Shown: positions 1 through 8,375, numbered from the stretch's first letter. The stretch is 64,000 nt of DNA from Agriterribacter humi (GCF_009192765.1 NZ_VOHQ01000020.1:16381-80380); one strand, 5' to 3'. Notes: generated by a model not told the origin, from the letters alone. A program made the numbers and translations.

Positions 1-1308
1 TTGGGACGGGCAAATTATAACTTCGATGATACGTATTTCTTAACGGTATCCGCCCGTTATGAAGGCAATACTAAATTTGGAGCAGATAATAAATGGGGAT
101 TGTTTCCATCTGCTTCAGCAGCATGGCGCATTTCCAATTTGCCTGCTTTTCAGAGCATATCGGCCATTAGCGATCTTAAACTTCGCTTCTCTTATGGCGT
201 AACCGGTCGTTCCGGGTTCGACAGGTATACATCACTTGCCAAATACCAGGGATATGGCAGGTACCAGAATGATGATGGACAATGGATACAGGTGTACGGA
301 CCAGGAAATAACTATAATCCCGATCTGCGCTGGGAAAAACAAATTGCTTACAACCTGGGTGTTGACTTTGGATTGTTCAATAACAGGTTAAGCGGTAGTA
401 TTGATGCGTTTTTGCGCAAAGGAAGTGATTTGATCAATGATTACTTAGTGCCCGTTCCTCCTTATTTGCACGATCGCATGTTCGTTAACGTGGGTACGCA
501 AAGTAACAGGGGTATTGAGCTTACCTTAAACTGGAACGCTATCCAGGGCAATGATTTCAACTATACAACCACCATTACTGGTTCGTATATCAAATCAAAA
601 ATGGATAAATTTTCCAATGATAAATTTAAAGCCGACCGCAGGTTTATGGGTGATTTGCCATCACCTGGTAACCCAGGCCCCGCCTATCTTTTGAGAGAAG
701 GTACAGAGATTGGTAGCTTTTGGGGATATAAATATGCAGGGGTAGATGACGAAGGCAAAATATTAATATGGAAAGACGCCGTTGTAGGCAAGGAAGCGAT
801 TGTTGCTTCTTCCGATGCGGATGCAGAAAGAGATAAAACCTTTATTGGCAATGGCATGCCGCGCTATGAGCTGGCCTGGGGAAATACATTCACTTATAAG
901 GCATTTGACCTGGCATTGTTTTTCCGGGCAAGGTTTGACTACGAAATCATCAATTTGTACCAGATGTATTTTGGGTTGCAGGCAGAACCTAATGTAAACC
1001 TGCTGCAGGATGCTTATACGCGAAACGGGCATATTACATCAGGAAAAGTGATCACTGATTATTTCCTGGAAAGCGGTGATTATTTCAAATTAGATAATCT
1101 TACACTGGGATGGTCGCCCGCAATTGGAAACTCAAAGGTGAAAAGCCTGCGCATATACGCTACAGTTAGAAACGTATTCACCATTACAAAATATACAGGG
1201 CTCGATCCTACAACAGTATCTGTTACAGGATTAACGCCTGGCTTTGGGAGCCTTGATGTATATCCTATCGCCCGGAATTTTAGCCTGGGTGCCCAGATTA
1301 CGTTTTAA
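1..1308 (+). CDS. SusC/RagA-family TonB-linked outer-membrane protein, 3' part
   Basis: This is the C-terminal part of a TonB-dependent SusC-type beta-barrel that imports oligosaccharides or other large nutrients across the outer membrane with its SusD partner. The frame is open from base 1, so the gene starts outside the window and the TTG at base 1 is not a true start. About 435 residues remain, rich in alternating aromatic strands; motifs such as LFPSASAAWRISN and RNFSLGAQITF are typical of SusC C-terminal barrel strands, and the protein ends in Phe as barrel proteins do. A susD gene starts 30 bases downstream on the same strand, confirming the pair. The substrate cannot be told, because the plug and neighbouring enzymes are not in view. 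Confidence 0.95.
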   Translation: MGRANYNFDDTYFLTVSARYEGNTKFGADNKWGLFPSASAAWRISNLPAFQSISAISDLKLRFSYGVTGRSGFDRYTSLAKYQGYGRYQNDDGQWIQVYGPGNNYNPDLRWEKQIAYNLGVDFGLFNNRLSGSIDAFLRKGSDLINDYLVPVPPYLHDRMFVNVGTQSNRGIELTLNWNAIQGNDFNYTTTITGSYIKSKMDKFSNDKFKADRRFMGDLPSPGNPGPAYLLREGTEIGSFWGYKYAGVDDEGKILIWKDAVVGKEAIVASSDADAERDKTFIGNGMPRYELAWGNTFTYKAFDLALFFRARFDYEIINLYQMYFGLQAEPNVNLLQDAYTRNGHITSGKVITDYFLESGDYFKLDNLTLGWSPAIGNSKVKSLRIYATVRNVFTITKYTGLDPTTVSVTGLTPGFGSLDVYPIARNFSLGAQITF

Positions 1309-1338
1309 ACTATTCTTTACAATTTTAGACCTAATGAT

Positions 1339-3030
1339 ATGAACAGAATTAAATTAACGCTATACATGTCGCTCCTGTTCACGCTGGTGGTAGGGCCTTC
1401 ATGTACTAAATTAGAAGAGGAAGCTTTTAATGTGCTTCCTGCGGATAGCTATTACCAGGATAAAAACTCTATTATAGCCGCCCTTGTACGTCCCTATGAA
1501 CATGGCCATTGGTGTGGCTGGGATGGCGACCGCTGGCTGCTGCAGGAGCTTACTGCTGACCAGTTTGTTTGGGCGCAGAAAGGAAAGCACGGTTATGACG
1601 ATGGTCAATGGGTGCGTTTGCATGGCCATGCCTGGAATCCTGACCAGGGGCAAATTTATGGTGGATGGGTAGGTCCCTACCAGGGAATAGGGCAATGCAA
1701 TCTTATTATCAGTGATATGTCTAAATTGGATTATCCTGCATTTGGTTTAACGGATGCCGATAAAGCCCAGCATATTGCTGAATTGAGAACATTGCGTGCA
1801 TGGTTTTATTTATTTCTCATTGATTTTTTCCGCGATGTTCCAATTGTAGAGAATGTTGGAGAGATTAAACCTCAGTCTACGCCACAGGAAGTATTTGCGT
1901 ATATTGAAAAAGAGCTGAAAGAATCGCTTCCCGGCTTACCTCAAAATGGCCGTGCGGGGCGTTGGGATCAGGGCGGAGCCGCAGCTCTACTGGTGCGTTT
2001 ATATCTTAATGCCGGGAAATGGACAGGTACCGCCAAATTCACCGAATGTGCGCAAATAGCACAGGAGATCATTGATGGTAAATACGGTGCATACAGCATT
2101 GATACGGATTACCGCGGACCATTCAGGTCTGGCGTAAATGGATACCGTTCACCAGAAAATATTTTTGAGTTCCCTCATGCAAAAAATATTTATGAATTTG
2201 GCTGGATGTACAATGCCATGATGCATTACCAGGCAAGATATTCTTTAGATAATGACTGGGGAGGCTGGAATGGAATACATCTTATTCCTTCCCGCGATCT
2301 GGAAGGTAATTTGTATCCTGAAAAACTGGGTAAGGCCTACGAAAAGTTTGCGAATGATGATAAGCGTAAGCAACCTTTTAGAACCACTTCTGCTGATGGA
2401 GATTATGAAGGATTTTTCATGATCGGTCAGCAATATGAATTTGATTATGCAAAAGGATATGGTTACGACAGCACTAAAATGGTGAATGGTACGGAAGAAT
2501 ACAATGGAAAACCGCTGCATTATGTAGACCAGGTTGGCCGGTTTTCGGAAAAGCCCGGCGGAAGATGGGCTGAAGGCTCGCATGTTACTACGGGCGAAGA
2601 AAATACCGGGGTTCGGCTGTTGAAATTTCCCTGGTTGCCAATGTCCGAAAATATGTTTCAGTTTAATTCGGCTCCTGAAATAAGGCTCGCTGAAATTTAT
2701 TATTCCCTGGCGGAATGTAAATATCGTGCTGGCGATAAAGCCGGAGCTGCCAAATTAATGGATGCAGTGAGGAAAAGAAATTTCCCCGATGATAAATGGG
2801 CTGCGCAAAGTTATGAGAACAATCTTTCCGTTTTAACGGATGATGAATTTGTGGATGACCTGGGACGCGAATTTATTGGAGAGCGCCACAGAAGAACAGA
2901 TTTGGTTCGGTGGGATCGCTTTGGTGATGCATGGTGGGATAAACCAGAGGATGGCGCTGATAAGACGGTTTTCCCGATTCCTAACCAGGCTATAAACGCC
3001 AATCCGGAGTTGAAGTCAAACGGGTATTAA
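1339..3030 (+). CDS. RagB/SusD-family nutrient-binding outer-membrane lipoprotein
   Basis: This is the surface lipoprotein that caps the SusC barrel encoded just upstream and captures the nutrient. The 563-residue protein starts with a signal sequence and a lipobox ending GPSC (Cys about residue 22), followed by acidic residues (TKLEEE) that fit surface export in Bacteroidetes. The first half has the helical TPR-like SusD fold (ADKAQHIAELRTLRAWFYL is the characteristic SusD helix), and the C-terminal third has the usual RLAEIYYSLAECKYRAGD and EFIGERHRRTDLVRW motifs. The length is normal for the family. It is co-transcribed with susC and followed by a hairpin terminator at 3058-3087. Confidence 0.96.
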   Translation: MNRIKLTLYMSLLFTLVVGPSCTKLEEEAFNVLPADSYYQDKNSIIAALVRPYEHGHWCGWDGDRWLLQELTADQFVWAQKGKHGYDDGQWVRLHGHAWNPDQGQIYGGWVGPYQGIGQCNLIISDMSKLDYPAFGLTDADKAQHIAELRTLRAWFYLFLIDFFRDVPIVENVGEIKPQSTPQEVFAYIEKELKESLPGLPQNGRAGRWDQGGAAALLVRLYLNAGKWTGTAKFTECAQIAQEIIDGKYGAYSIDTDYRGPFRSGVNGYRSPENIFEFPHAKNIYEFGWMYNAMMHYQARYSLDNDWGGWNGIHLIPSRDLEGNLYPEKLGKAYEKFANDDKRKQPFRTTSADGDYEGFFMIGQQYEFDYAKGYGYDSTKMVNGTEEYNGKPLHYVDQVGRFSEKPGGRWAEGSHVTTGEENTGVRLLKFPWLPMSENMFQFNSAPEIRLAEIYYSLAECKYRAGDKAGAAKLMDAVRKRNFPDDKWAAQSYENNLSVLTDDEFVDDLGREFIGERHRRTDLVRWDRFGDAWWDKPEDGADKTVFPIPNQAINANPELKSNGY

Positions 3031-3057
3031 TAAAATAGCAGTTACAGGTTTTGTTTA

Positions 3058-3087
3058 AAAGAGGTTGTCTGAAAAGGCAGCCTCTTT
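3058..3087 (+). terminator. Hairpin terminator after susCD
   Basis: AAAGAGGTTGTC is followed by a short loop and GGCAGCCTCTTT, which pairs with it (with G-U pairs). It lies 28 bases after the susD stop and ends in a T-rich tract. The flanking A and T runs would also let it work for the convergent RRM gene that ends at 3149. Confidence 0.7.
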
Positions 3088-3148
3088 CTGCTAAAAAGAT
3101 ATAGCTATAAAGGCGGACGAATACGCACTGGATTCCCTGTAGTAAATT

Positions 3149-3394
3149 TTAGAAACGGTCACGGAGTTCATCTACAGATATTTTTTTCCCATCCATCATC
3201 GTTTGATGTAAAGAAATAATAGCCTGCCTGCCCTGCGCGTCAGACGGCATGTTTATAATTGCACTGCCTTTTGAACGCCCGTTAAATTTGTTCCGGATCA
3301 CCATCGCAGAATCAACTGTACCAAAAGGAGAAAATAGTTTTCTGATATCAGCGTCAATGGTATTGAGGCTGATATTGGATACCTGTATATTCAT
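3149..3394 (-). CDS. Small RRM-domain RNA-binding protein
   Basis: This 81-residue protein is a single RNA-recognition motif. The N-terminus MNIQVSNISLNTIDADIRKLF matches the RNP2 strand region. RNP1 is degenerate: it reads RSKGSAIINM where most bacterial RRMs have RGFAFVxM, so the two aromatic RNA-stacking residues of RNP1 are missing. Small RRM proteins are common in Bacteroidetes and cyanobacteria, often induced by cold or stress, and bind single-stranded RNA. A second, more canonical RRM gene lies about 1 kb away (4406-4675) on the same strand, suggesting an old duplication. Here the fold is clear but RNA binding by the classical surface is doubtful. Confidence 0.88.
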   Translation of the reverse strand: MNIQVSNISLNTIDADIRKLFSPFGTVDSAMVIRNKFNGRSKGSAIINMPSDAQGRQAIISLHQTMMDGKKISVDELRDRF

Positions 3395-3653
3395 AAATGG
3401 AGATTTAACAGATAAGTTAAGTGCATAAAGCTACACTACCTATTTCATTCTTTCGATTTTCTTTCGTTAACATTCAGTCCGAAAGGATAATCTGCTGGTA
3501 TTAATGAAATATCGCCTGGATTATCTTAAATTATCAGGTTCTGCCGTTGCCAAAAGATTATCTTTGTTATCTCTTTCCGTTTCATCAAAAAATAATTTTT
3601 TCCCGCAAGCACTATAATTTTTAATAACAGGTTACTTTATTTAAAAAGAAATT

Positions 3654-3908
3654 ATGACAAAAGATGAAGTTGAAGCGTTTTTAACGCGTATTAAAGCAGA
3701 AGAGTTTCCCGTACAAATTGGTTTTAAAGCACGGAAATCTTTTGTTGGATTATTTATTAAAACGGTTGATTATGCCGATCTTAAATCAAAGAATTTCTGG
3801 CGTATTGTCGGGGAATCTAAAATTAATGAGTATAAAATATCCGGTAACAGGGATCTTGCAAGGATTTATAATGGTATGGAGTTTACCAGGCTTTCAAAAG
3901 TGCAATAA
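3654..3908 (+). CDS. Small protein of unknown function (84 aa)
   Basis: I do not recognise this family with certainty. The protein is 84 residues, soluble, basic, with no signal peptide or membrane segment. It looks like a compact alpha/beta domain: helix (TKDEVEAFLTRIKAEEF), strands (VQIGFKARKSFVGLFIK), helix and a final strand (ARIYNGMEFTRLSKV). It sits between the two RRM genes on the opposite strand, and its stop is only 6 bases from the stop of the convergent gene 3915-4319. A TATCTTTG box at 3559-3566, about 90 bases upstream, matches the Bacteroidetes -7 consensus and could drive it. The balanced composition and good frame support a real gene. Confidence 0.7.
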   Translation: MTKDEVEAFLTRIKAEEFPVQIGFKARKSFVGLFIKTVDYADLKSKNFWRIVGESKINEYKISGNRDLARIYNGMEFTRLSKVQ

Positions 3909-3914
3909 GATCGC

Positions 3915-4319
3915 TTACGCGTTCTGTTGATTGTTCGGCATAGTACCCTGAATGTGTTTGGCTCTTTCGGCGGTCATTGTTTTCGCTCTTTTTTCCTGGC
4001 TAATAAAATAAGAAGGAGAATATCTTGAAAACAACATGTCTTTTATTTTTGATGACAGGCTCATGTGCTGGAATGCCACTATTTTGCTTAATTGATTTGC
4101 CAGGCATACAGTGAATTCTTTTACAGGTAAGGACAGGGCTGCGTAGTTGATGTTTATGGTATACCTGCTGAAAAAACTAAATTCAGATTCCATAGCATGA
4201 TTCATCAAATCTCCCCGCTTTAATTTAATATCACAGCCAGATAAATCTTTATACCGGTCAAGAACCAACTCTTTTAAAATGTTATCCGCGTCAGTTATGC
4301 TCATGTGTTGAAGTCGCAA
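3915..4319 (-). CDS. Hypothetical protein (about 130 aa)
   Basis: I do not recognise this protein. It is about 134 residues (an internal ATG at 4304 would give 129), without signal peptide or membrane segments. The N-terminal half is mixed alpha/beta (DADNILKELVLDRYKDLSG); the middle contains a helix around VKEFTVCLANQLSKIVAFQH; the C-terminus is a basic, Gln-rich tail (QEKRAKTMTAERAKHIQG) that could bind nucleic acid, though this is only an inference from charge. It converges on the 84-residue gene with a 6-base gap. Its position between two RRM genes hints at a small stress-related island, but nothing in the sequence proves that. Confidence 0.62.
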   Translation of the reverse strand: MRLQHMSITDADNILKELVLDRYKDLSGCDIKLKRGDLMNHAMESEFSFFSRYTININYAALSLPVKEFTVCLANQLSKIVAFQHMSLSSKIKDMLFSRYSPSYFISQEKRAKTMTAERAKHIQGTMPNNQQNA

Positions 4320-4370
4320 GGTGTTTAATAGTTATGAAGTGTAAAGGATTTAACTCGTGAGGTTTAAAAT

Positions 4371-4397
4371 AAAAAGGACCTGCCAAAGGTCCCTTTT
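4371..4397 (-). terminator. Terminator of the RRM gene 4406-4675
   Basis: GGACCT (4376-4381) pairs with AGGTCC (4387-4392) around a short loop. Read on the minus strand the stem is followed by TTTTTATTTT, the form of an intrinsic terminator, nine bases after the stop codon of the RRM gene. Confidence 0.75.
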
Positions 4398-4405
4398 AAA
4401 TCTTT

Positions 4406-4675
4406 TTAATAAGAGGAAGATTTGTTCCTGTCTTCTCTTTGCCTGGCTTCGTTTACTTTAATAAACCGCCCGTCAAGGGAAGAGCCATTCAACTCACGGA
4501 TAGCTTTTTCAGCAGCATTATTTTCAGGCATGTCCACAAAGGCAAAACCCCGGCTCCTGTTGGTAACTTTATCCATGATGATGTTTACGGAACTCACTTC
4601 CCCGTATTGTGAAAATTGCTTTACTAAGTCTTCATCCGCTACGGCGAAACTTAGATTTGAAACATAAATGTTCAT
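4406..4675 (-). CDS. RRM-domain RNA-binding protein
   Basis: This 89-residue protein is a single canonical RNA-recognition motif that binds single-stranded RNA. RNP2 is MNIYVSNLSF and RNP1 is RSRGFAFVDM, both with their aromatic stacking residues. A short Arg/Lys/Ser tail (REDRNKSSSY) follows the fold, as in cold-inducible bacterial Rbp proteins. It is about twice as close to the family consensus as its neighbour 3149-3394. A clear intrinsic terminator lies just downstream (4371-4397), so it is probably transcribed alone. The 197-base upstream gap to prfB is A-rich and may hold a long leader, as is common for cold-shock-type genes, but no defined motif was found in it. Confidence 0.93.
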   Translation of the reverse strand: MNIYVSNLSFAVADEDLVKQFSQYGEVSSVNIIMDKVTNRSRGFAFVDMPENNAAEKAIRELNGSSLDGRFIKVNEARQREDRNKSSSY

Positions 4676-4842
4676 TTCTTTGAATTATTTTAAGAATAAA
4701 AATGATCTGAGAAAAAGCAGAGGTAAAAAAGATGGCTAACCAATAGCAGGAATCATTCACTTACAAAATGCTGATAAACTCAAATTGTTATCGAAACGAA
4801 TATACGCTTAATTATTGAAGCAGCGGCTTATTTTTTGAAAAG

Positions 4843-4864
4843 CGCGGATTGGCACTGTGCCGCG
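4843..4864 (-). terminator. Possible hairpin after prfB
   Basis: CGCGG (4843-4847) and CCGCG (4860-4864) flank an inner GGCAC-T-GTGCC palindrome nine bases past the prfB stop. On the minus strand a CTTTTC tract follows. The stem could terminate prfB transcription, but the U-tract is weak. Confidence 0.4.
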
Positions 4865-4872
4865 TATAAAAC

Positions 4873-5971
4873 TTATGAGTTGGTTTCCGCTTCCTTTTCC
4901 ATCATCAAATAGGCCTTAATAAAGCCGTCTAACTCACCATCCATCACTGGCTGCACATTTCCTACCTCGTAATCTGTGCGGTGATCTTTGATCATTTTGT
5001 AAGGATGGAATACATAAGAACGGATCTGGCTGCCCCATTCAATTCTTTTTTTGTTGGCATTTGAAGCATTTTTCAATTCTTCCCGTTTGCGAATTTCTTC
5101 TTCATATAAACGACTCTTCAGCATTTTTAATGCTTTCTCCCTGTTCTCTCCCTGGGTTCGGCTCTGCTGGCACTCTACAATAATACCCGAAGGAATATGT
5201 TTTAATCTTACAGCGGTTTCTACTTTGTTTACGTTTTGCCCTCCCTTGCCGCCACTGCGGTAAAACTCCCATTCCAGGTCTGCCGGGCTTACTGCTATAT
5301 CAATAGAATCATCTACCAGCGGGTATACAAATATGGAAGCAAAAGAAGTGTGTCGCCGGGCATTGCTGTCAAATGGTGAAATGCGAACCAGCCGGTGCAC
5401 TCCGCTTTCTGATTTTAGAAATCCATAGGCAAACGGCCCGTCAAATTGTAAAGTAGCAGATTTTATCCCTGCCCCGTCACCTTCCTGCCAGTCTAACTCA
5501 GTAACGTTCCAGCCTTGTTTTTCGCCATACATCCTGTACATGCGGGCCAGCATTTCAGCCCAGTCCTGGCTTTCTGTTCCGCCCGCACCGCTGTTTATCT
5601 GCAGTACAGCAGGTAACTCGTCTTCCGGCTGGTTGAGCGTACTTTTGAATTCGGCTTCTTCAATACGGGCATGGGCGAATTCGTATGCTGCTTTTACTTC
5701 GTCTTCCGATCCTTCTCCTTCTTTCCAAAAGTCGAACAATACAGCAAAATCTTCTACTGCTGTATGCACATCTTCATACAGCTTTACCCAATATTCGTTA
5801 AGCTTAATGTCTTTAAGGATTTGTGTAGCCCGTGCATTGTCGTCCCAGAAGCCGGGAGAAAGGGTGAGCTGCTTGTCACTTGCTATTTTATCGCGCCTGT
5901 TAGCAACGTCAAAGAAACCTCCCCAACACGCCAACGGCCAGTCTCATATCTTTTATTTGTTCTTGTGTCAT
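4873..5971 (-). CDS. prfB: Peptide chain release factor 2 (programmed +1 frameshift)
   Basis: RF2 releases the finished peptide at UGA and UAA codons. Translation starts at the ATG at 5969-5971; codons 1-20 run to an in-frame TGA at 5909-5911, where the classical slip sequence CTT-TGA-C sits, preceded by an internal Shine-Dalgarno-like GGGGAGG at the usual spacing. After the +1 shift the frame continues DVANRRD to the stop, giving 365 residues, the normal RF2 length. The stop-codon-reading SPF motif (about residues 198-200) and the catalytic GGQ (about 243-245) are present. High RF2 makes the ribosome stop at TGA, low RF2 favours shifting, so the gene autoregulates. A TATTTTTG box (5978-5985 on the minus strand) lies only six bases before the ATG and would give an almost leaderless mRNA; a second box lies at 6203-6210. 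Confidence 0.97.
5909..5926 (-). promoter_or_regulatory. prfB frameshift site
   Basis: On the minus strand the sequence reads GGGGAGG-TTT-CTT-TGA-C. The G-rich stretch acts as an internal Shine-Dalgarno three bases from the CTT slip codon, and TGA is the RF2-specific stop that senses RF2 level. All three elements known from E. coli prfB are intact. Confidence 0.93.
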
Positions 5972-5988
5972 AGTCCACAAAAATAAGG

Positions 5989-6028
5989 GTTATTTGAGAT
6001 TTGAGATTTAAAATTTGAGATGCAAATT
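5989..6028. repeat. Intergenic word repeat (AAATTTGAGATTT type)
   Basis: A short run of near-repeats of TTTGAGATTT lies upstream of prfB. The same word, on either strand, recurs at 23220-23263, 28199-28340 and 61154-61186. It opens the 315-base gene-free stretch 5972-6286, which otherwise holds the 31-base repeat at 6042, a possible minus-strand -7 box at 6203-6210 and the palindrome at 6241. Confidence 0.6.
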
Positions 6029-6041
6029 ACTTAGCGCGGTT

Positions 6042-6072
6042 GGTACCCGATGGAAGGAGGGTCACACTGCAC
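6042..6072. repeat. 31-base dispersed repeat, copy 1
   Basis: The core CCCGATGGAAGGAGGGTCA recurs with four mismatches in 31 bases at 22342-22372, again in an intergenic gap and in the same orientation. Neither copy is in a plausible reading frame. Confidence 0.65.
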
Positions 6073-6202
6073 ATTAATCAGAAATGCGCTCACCTGCAAC
6101 AATCTTTTTTCACAAACAATCCTTTCAAAAAATGCAGGAAGGTAAATATGATTTTTTTTGTTGTCATATTCTTTTATCTGGTAAATACAAAAGTGCCGGG
6201 TG

Positions 6203-6210
6203 CAAAGTTA
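6203..6210 (-). promoter_or_regulatory. Possible -7 promoter box upstream of prfB
   Basis: On the minus strand the bases read TAACTTTG, matching the Bacteroidetes -7 consensus TAnnTTTG. If used it would give prfB a leader of about 230 nt that contains the intergenic repeats. No good -33 TTG was found at the right distance. Confidence 0.35.
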
Positions 6211-6227
6211 CGAATGTATGATCAAAG

Positions 6228-6285
6228 GCTATCCGCTATCAGCTTTCACTGCTGAAAGCTCATGGCTGAACGCTTACTGCTACCC
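6228..6285. repeat. Intergenic word repeat (AGCTTTCAGC type) with palindrome
   Basis: The stretch mixes the words CTATCAGCTTTCA and CTGAAAGCTCATGGCTGA. Its centre, 6241-6260, is the palindrome AGCTTTCA-ctgc-TGAAAGCT. Related words occur at 18218, 20345, 28372, 42407 and 57937. It lies directly behind the stop codon of the porin gene. Confidence 0.6.
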
Positions 6286-6286
6286 G

Positions 6287-8347
6287 TTAGTTCACAAAAT
6301 TCCAGAAAATGCCTACTTTAAAGAGCAGGCCCTGGTAGGGATACAATGGCGCTGCCATATTGTTGTTGGTGAAAGAAAATCCATCCAGTTCCAGTGTATT
6401 CAGATTTTCCAGCCTTACAAAAGCACTAAAGCTCCTGATCCTGAAATTCACAAAAGCAGCGATATCAGGTAAATTGGCTATGCGGATGCTGTCCTGCGGA
6501 AAGAACTGGCCCGTTACAGGAGAGTAATTGTCTGCAGTATAAGGTGTATAATACCTGGAATCTAACCCCAGGGCAATATTCAGATTTCTAAAGAATTGAC
6601 CCTGGAAAACAATGCGGTTGCGCAGGTAAAGCAACGGAATATTAACAGGGGTATTGCCGGCTGTTTTTTGCACGGCCACATCTGCATACCAATGCCAGAA
6701 TTTGCTTATCCTGAAATCCTTGCTGCCTTTTATCTGCAATACGTTGAAGGGAGTGGTTTGCTGATCCGCTTCATAAAAGTTTTTAAGGTATGCATAATTG
6801 CCAATAAGAAAATAATGACCGCTAAGTTGCAATTGTAAAGCCGGAACAGCAAACGAACCGAACAGGTGCGTAATGTTTTCTTTATTGGTTCCATTGGCGG
6901 GCGCCACAATCGGAAAACCGCTGGTATTGCGTAGCAGGTAAGATGGTGTTCGGTTTGCATTTTCGAAACCTACCTGTAAAGAGCCCAATTTACTGCTGAG
7001 TAGTCTTTGCAGGCTGATATATGCACGGTAATCGCCGGCATTAAATCCTGTAACATAAAACTGTGCATGCGCCTCAATGTCCCATTTCTTATTTCGGGTT
7101 CTGTTCCTGTATTCGCCATGTAAAAAAACATTATACAGCATGTCGCGTGTAGAATCATATCTTTTCAGGGAAAGATTTTGAAGGCTGGCGCCCACCTTCA
7201 GAAATTGTTGCTGATTTTTAATGTCGGGAAACTGATAGATGGAAAAATCGTTGATGAGTTCCTTCCAGGAATTCGTGTAGATGACAGAATCGCCCGGATT
7301 AAATGCGATGTCGTAGTTTTTTTTATAAAATGCGCTGTCCGGCGCAATATCCTGGAACAGGTATTTGTAAGTGTTGTATTGAAGTGTGTGTTCGATCCTG
7401 AAGCGCGGATAAAAGAGTTTGATAACAGTAGAATCGGTTACCAATGAATCTTTTTTGCCAAAATCATATTGTTGCCTTACCAATAGTTTAAGCTCATTGT
7501 ATTTGTTGCCTGTTTTTAATTGTGTATTAAACGGGTCACGGCTGTATGTAGCATCCCCGGCGGTATTAATAGGAATATTAAACCGGTCCGAGTAAGTACC
7601 TGTTTTATCTACCAGGAAGCTATCGCTTACTATACCTCCGCTTTCGGCCGATTGCAGGCTGTTGGTTAATCCAATAAAGTATATCCCGTATCTTTTATTG
7701 GGCGACTGATAATAGGAGTTGAGCCGCAAATTGGAATGATTGGTGTTCTGGCTTTTAAAAAATCCCGGTGCATTAATGAGCCTGAACTGGAATGCGAAAT
7801 TCCAGTTGGGTTTTATGTTCTGGGTGTGTAAGATATTGATGAACTGTTCGGCTCCGCTGCCAATCAGGTAATTCAATTCAGTAAATGGGCGGGTAGTGTT
7901 ATAAAAACGGGTTTGCTCCGTATTAAAAGCATAGGCGTCAAAAGCATGAAATCCCGGATCCCATCCCGGCTTTGTTGATGGATTAAATAAAAGGGAGGTG
8001 GTAGCTGTTCCGTTATTGCCTAACCATACGTATTCCGACTTCAGGGGCACCTTAATGTAAAAATCAATTAAAGAAGAATCAAAAGTATAGGAGCGTACCG
8101 AATCAATGTATTTAAAGCGGATGCTTACAGAATCTGCAAAAGGATCGCGGTGTTCAAATTTTATGGAATCGCCGCCTCCTGATCTGCCTCCCCGGCCCAT
8201 ATTGCTGATGTTACCCAGCCTGCCCGGAAGTCGCTGCGATAATGCAGGTAATGCAGTACTCACCAATATGGATAGCAGTATGTATGTAAATATTTTCTTC
8301 AATGCTGTCGGCTTAATCCTGTACCCGGCGAAAATACCTGAAATCAT
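6287..8347 (-). CDS. Putative outer-membrane porin
   Basis: This is a 686-residue outer-membrane protein of the Bacteroidetes 'putative porin' type. A signal peptide (IFTYILLSILVSTALPALSQ) begins about residue 19, then a Gly/Arg-rich linker (GNISNMGRGGRSGGGD), then a long series of aromatic-rich amphipathic strands to a C-terminal KVGIFWNFVN. The pore function and substrate are unknown. The start is uncertain: ATG at 8347 gives a rather long n-region, and an in-frame TTG fifteen codons in (before KKIFTY) would give a more typical signal peptide. It starts 28 bases after the purine nucleoside phosphorylase stop on the same strand, so the two are probably co-transcribed. Confidence 0.85.
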   Translation of the reverse strand: MISGIFAGYRIKPTALKKIFTYILLSILVSTALPALSQRLPGRLGNISNMGRGGRSGGGDSIKFEHRDPFADSVSIRFKYIDSVRSYTFDSSLIDFYIKVPLKSEYVWLGNNGTATTSLLFNPSTKPGWDPGFHAFDAYAFNTEQTRFYNTTRPFTELNYLIGSGAEQFINILHTQNIKPNWNFAFQFRLINAPGFFKSQNTNHSNLRLNSYYQSPNKRYGIYFIGLTNSLQSAESGGIVSDSFLVDKTGTYSDRFNIPINTAGDATYSRDPFNTQLKTGNKYNELKLLVRQQYDFGKKDSLVTDSTVIKLFYPRFRIEHTLQYNTYKYLFQDIAPDSAFYKKNYDIAFNPGDSVIYTNSWKELINDFSIYQFPDIKNQQQFLKVGASLQNLSLKRYDSTRDMLYNVFLHGEYRNRTRNKKWDIEAHAQFYVTGFNAGDYRAYISLQRLLSSKLGSLQVGFENANRTPSYLLRNTSGFPIVAPANGTNKENITHLFGSFAVPALQLQLSGHYFLIGNYAYLKNFYEADQQTTPFNVLQIKGSKDFRISKFWHWYADVAVQKTAGNTPVNIPLLYLRNRIVFQGQFFRNLNIALGLDSRYYTPYTADNYSPVTGQFFPQDSIRIANLPDIAAFVNFRIRSFSAFVRLENLNTLELDGFSFTNNNMAAPLYPYQGLLFKVGIFWNFVN

Positions 8348-8375
8348 TACATATCCGTTGAAAAAAATGGCTAAA

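Noticed and set aside
5873..5934. prfB reading frame starting at TTG 5934 (MACWGGFF...)
   Set aside because: The residues before Asp are the out-of-frame reading of the frameshift region. The true start is ATG 5971 with a +1 shift at 5909-5911.
5540..5986. Long plus-strand frames opposite prfB
   Set aside because: Shadow frames of prfB; composition and lack of family support show they are not genes.
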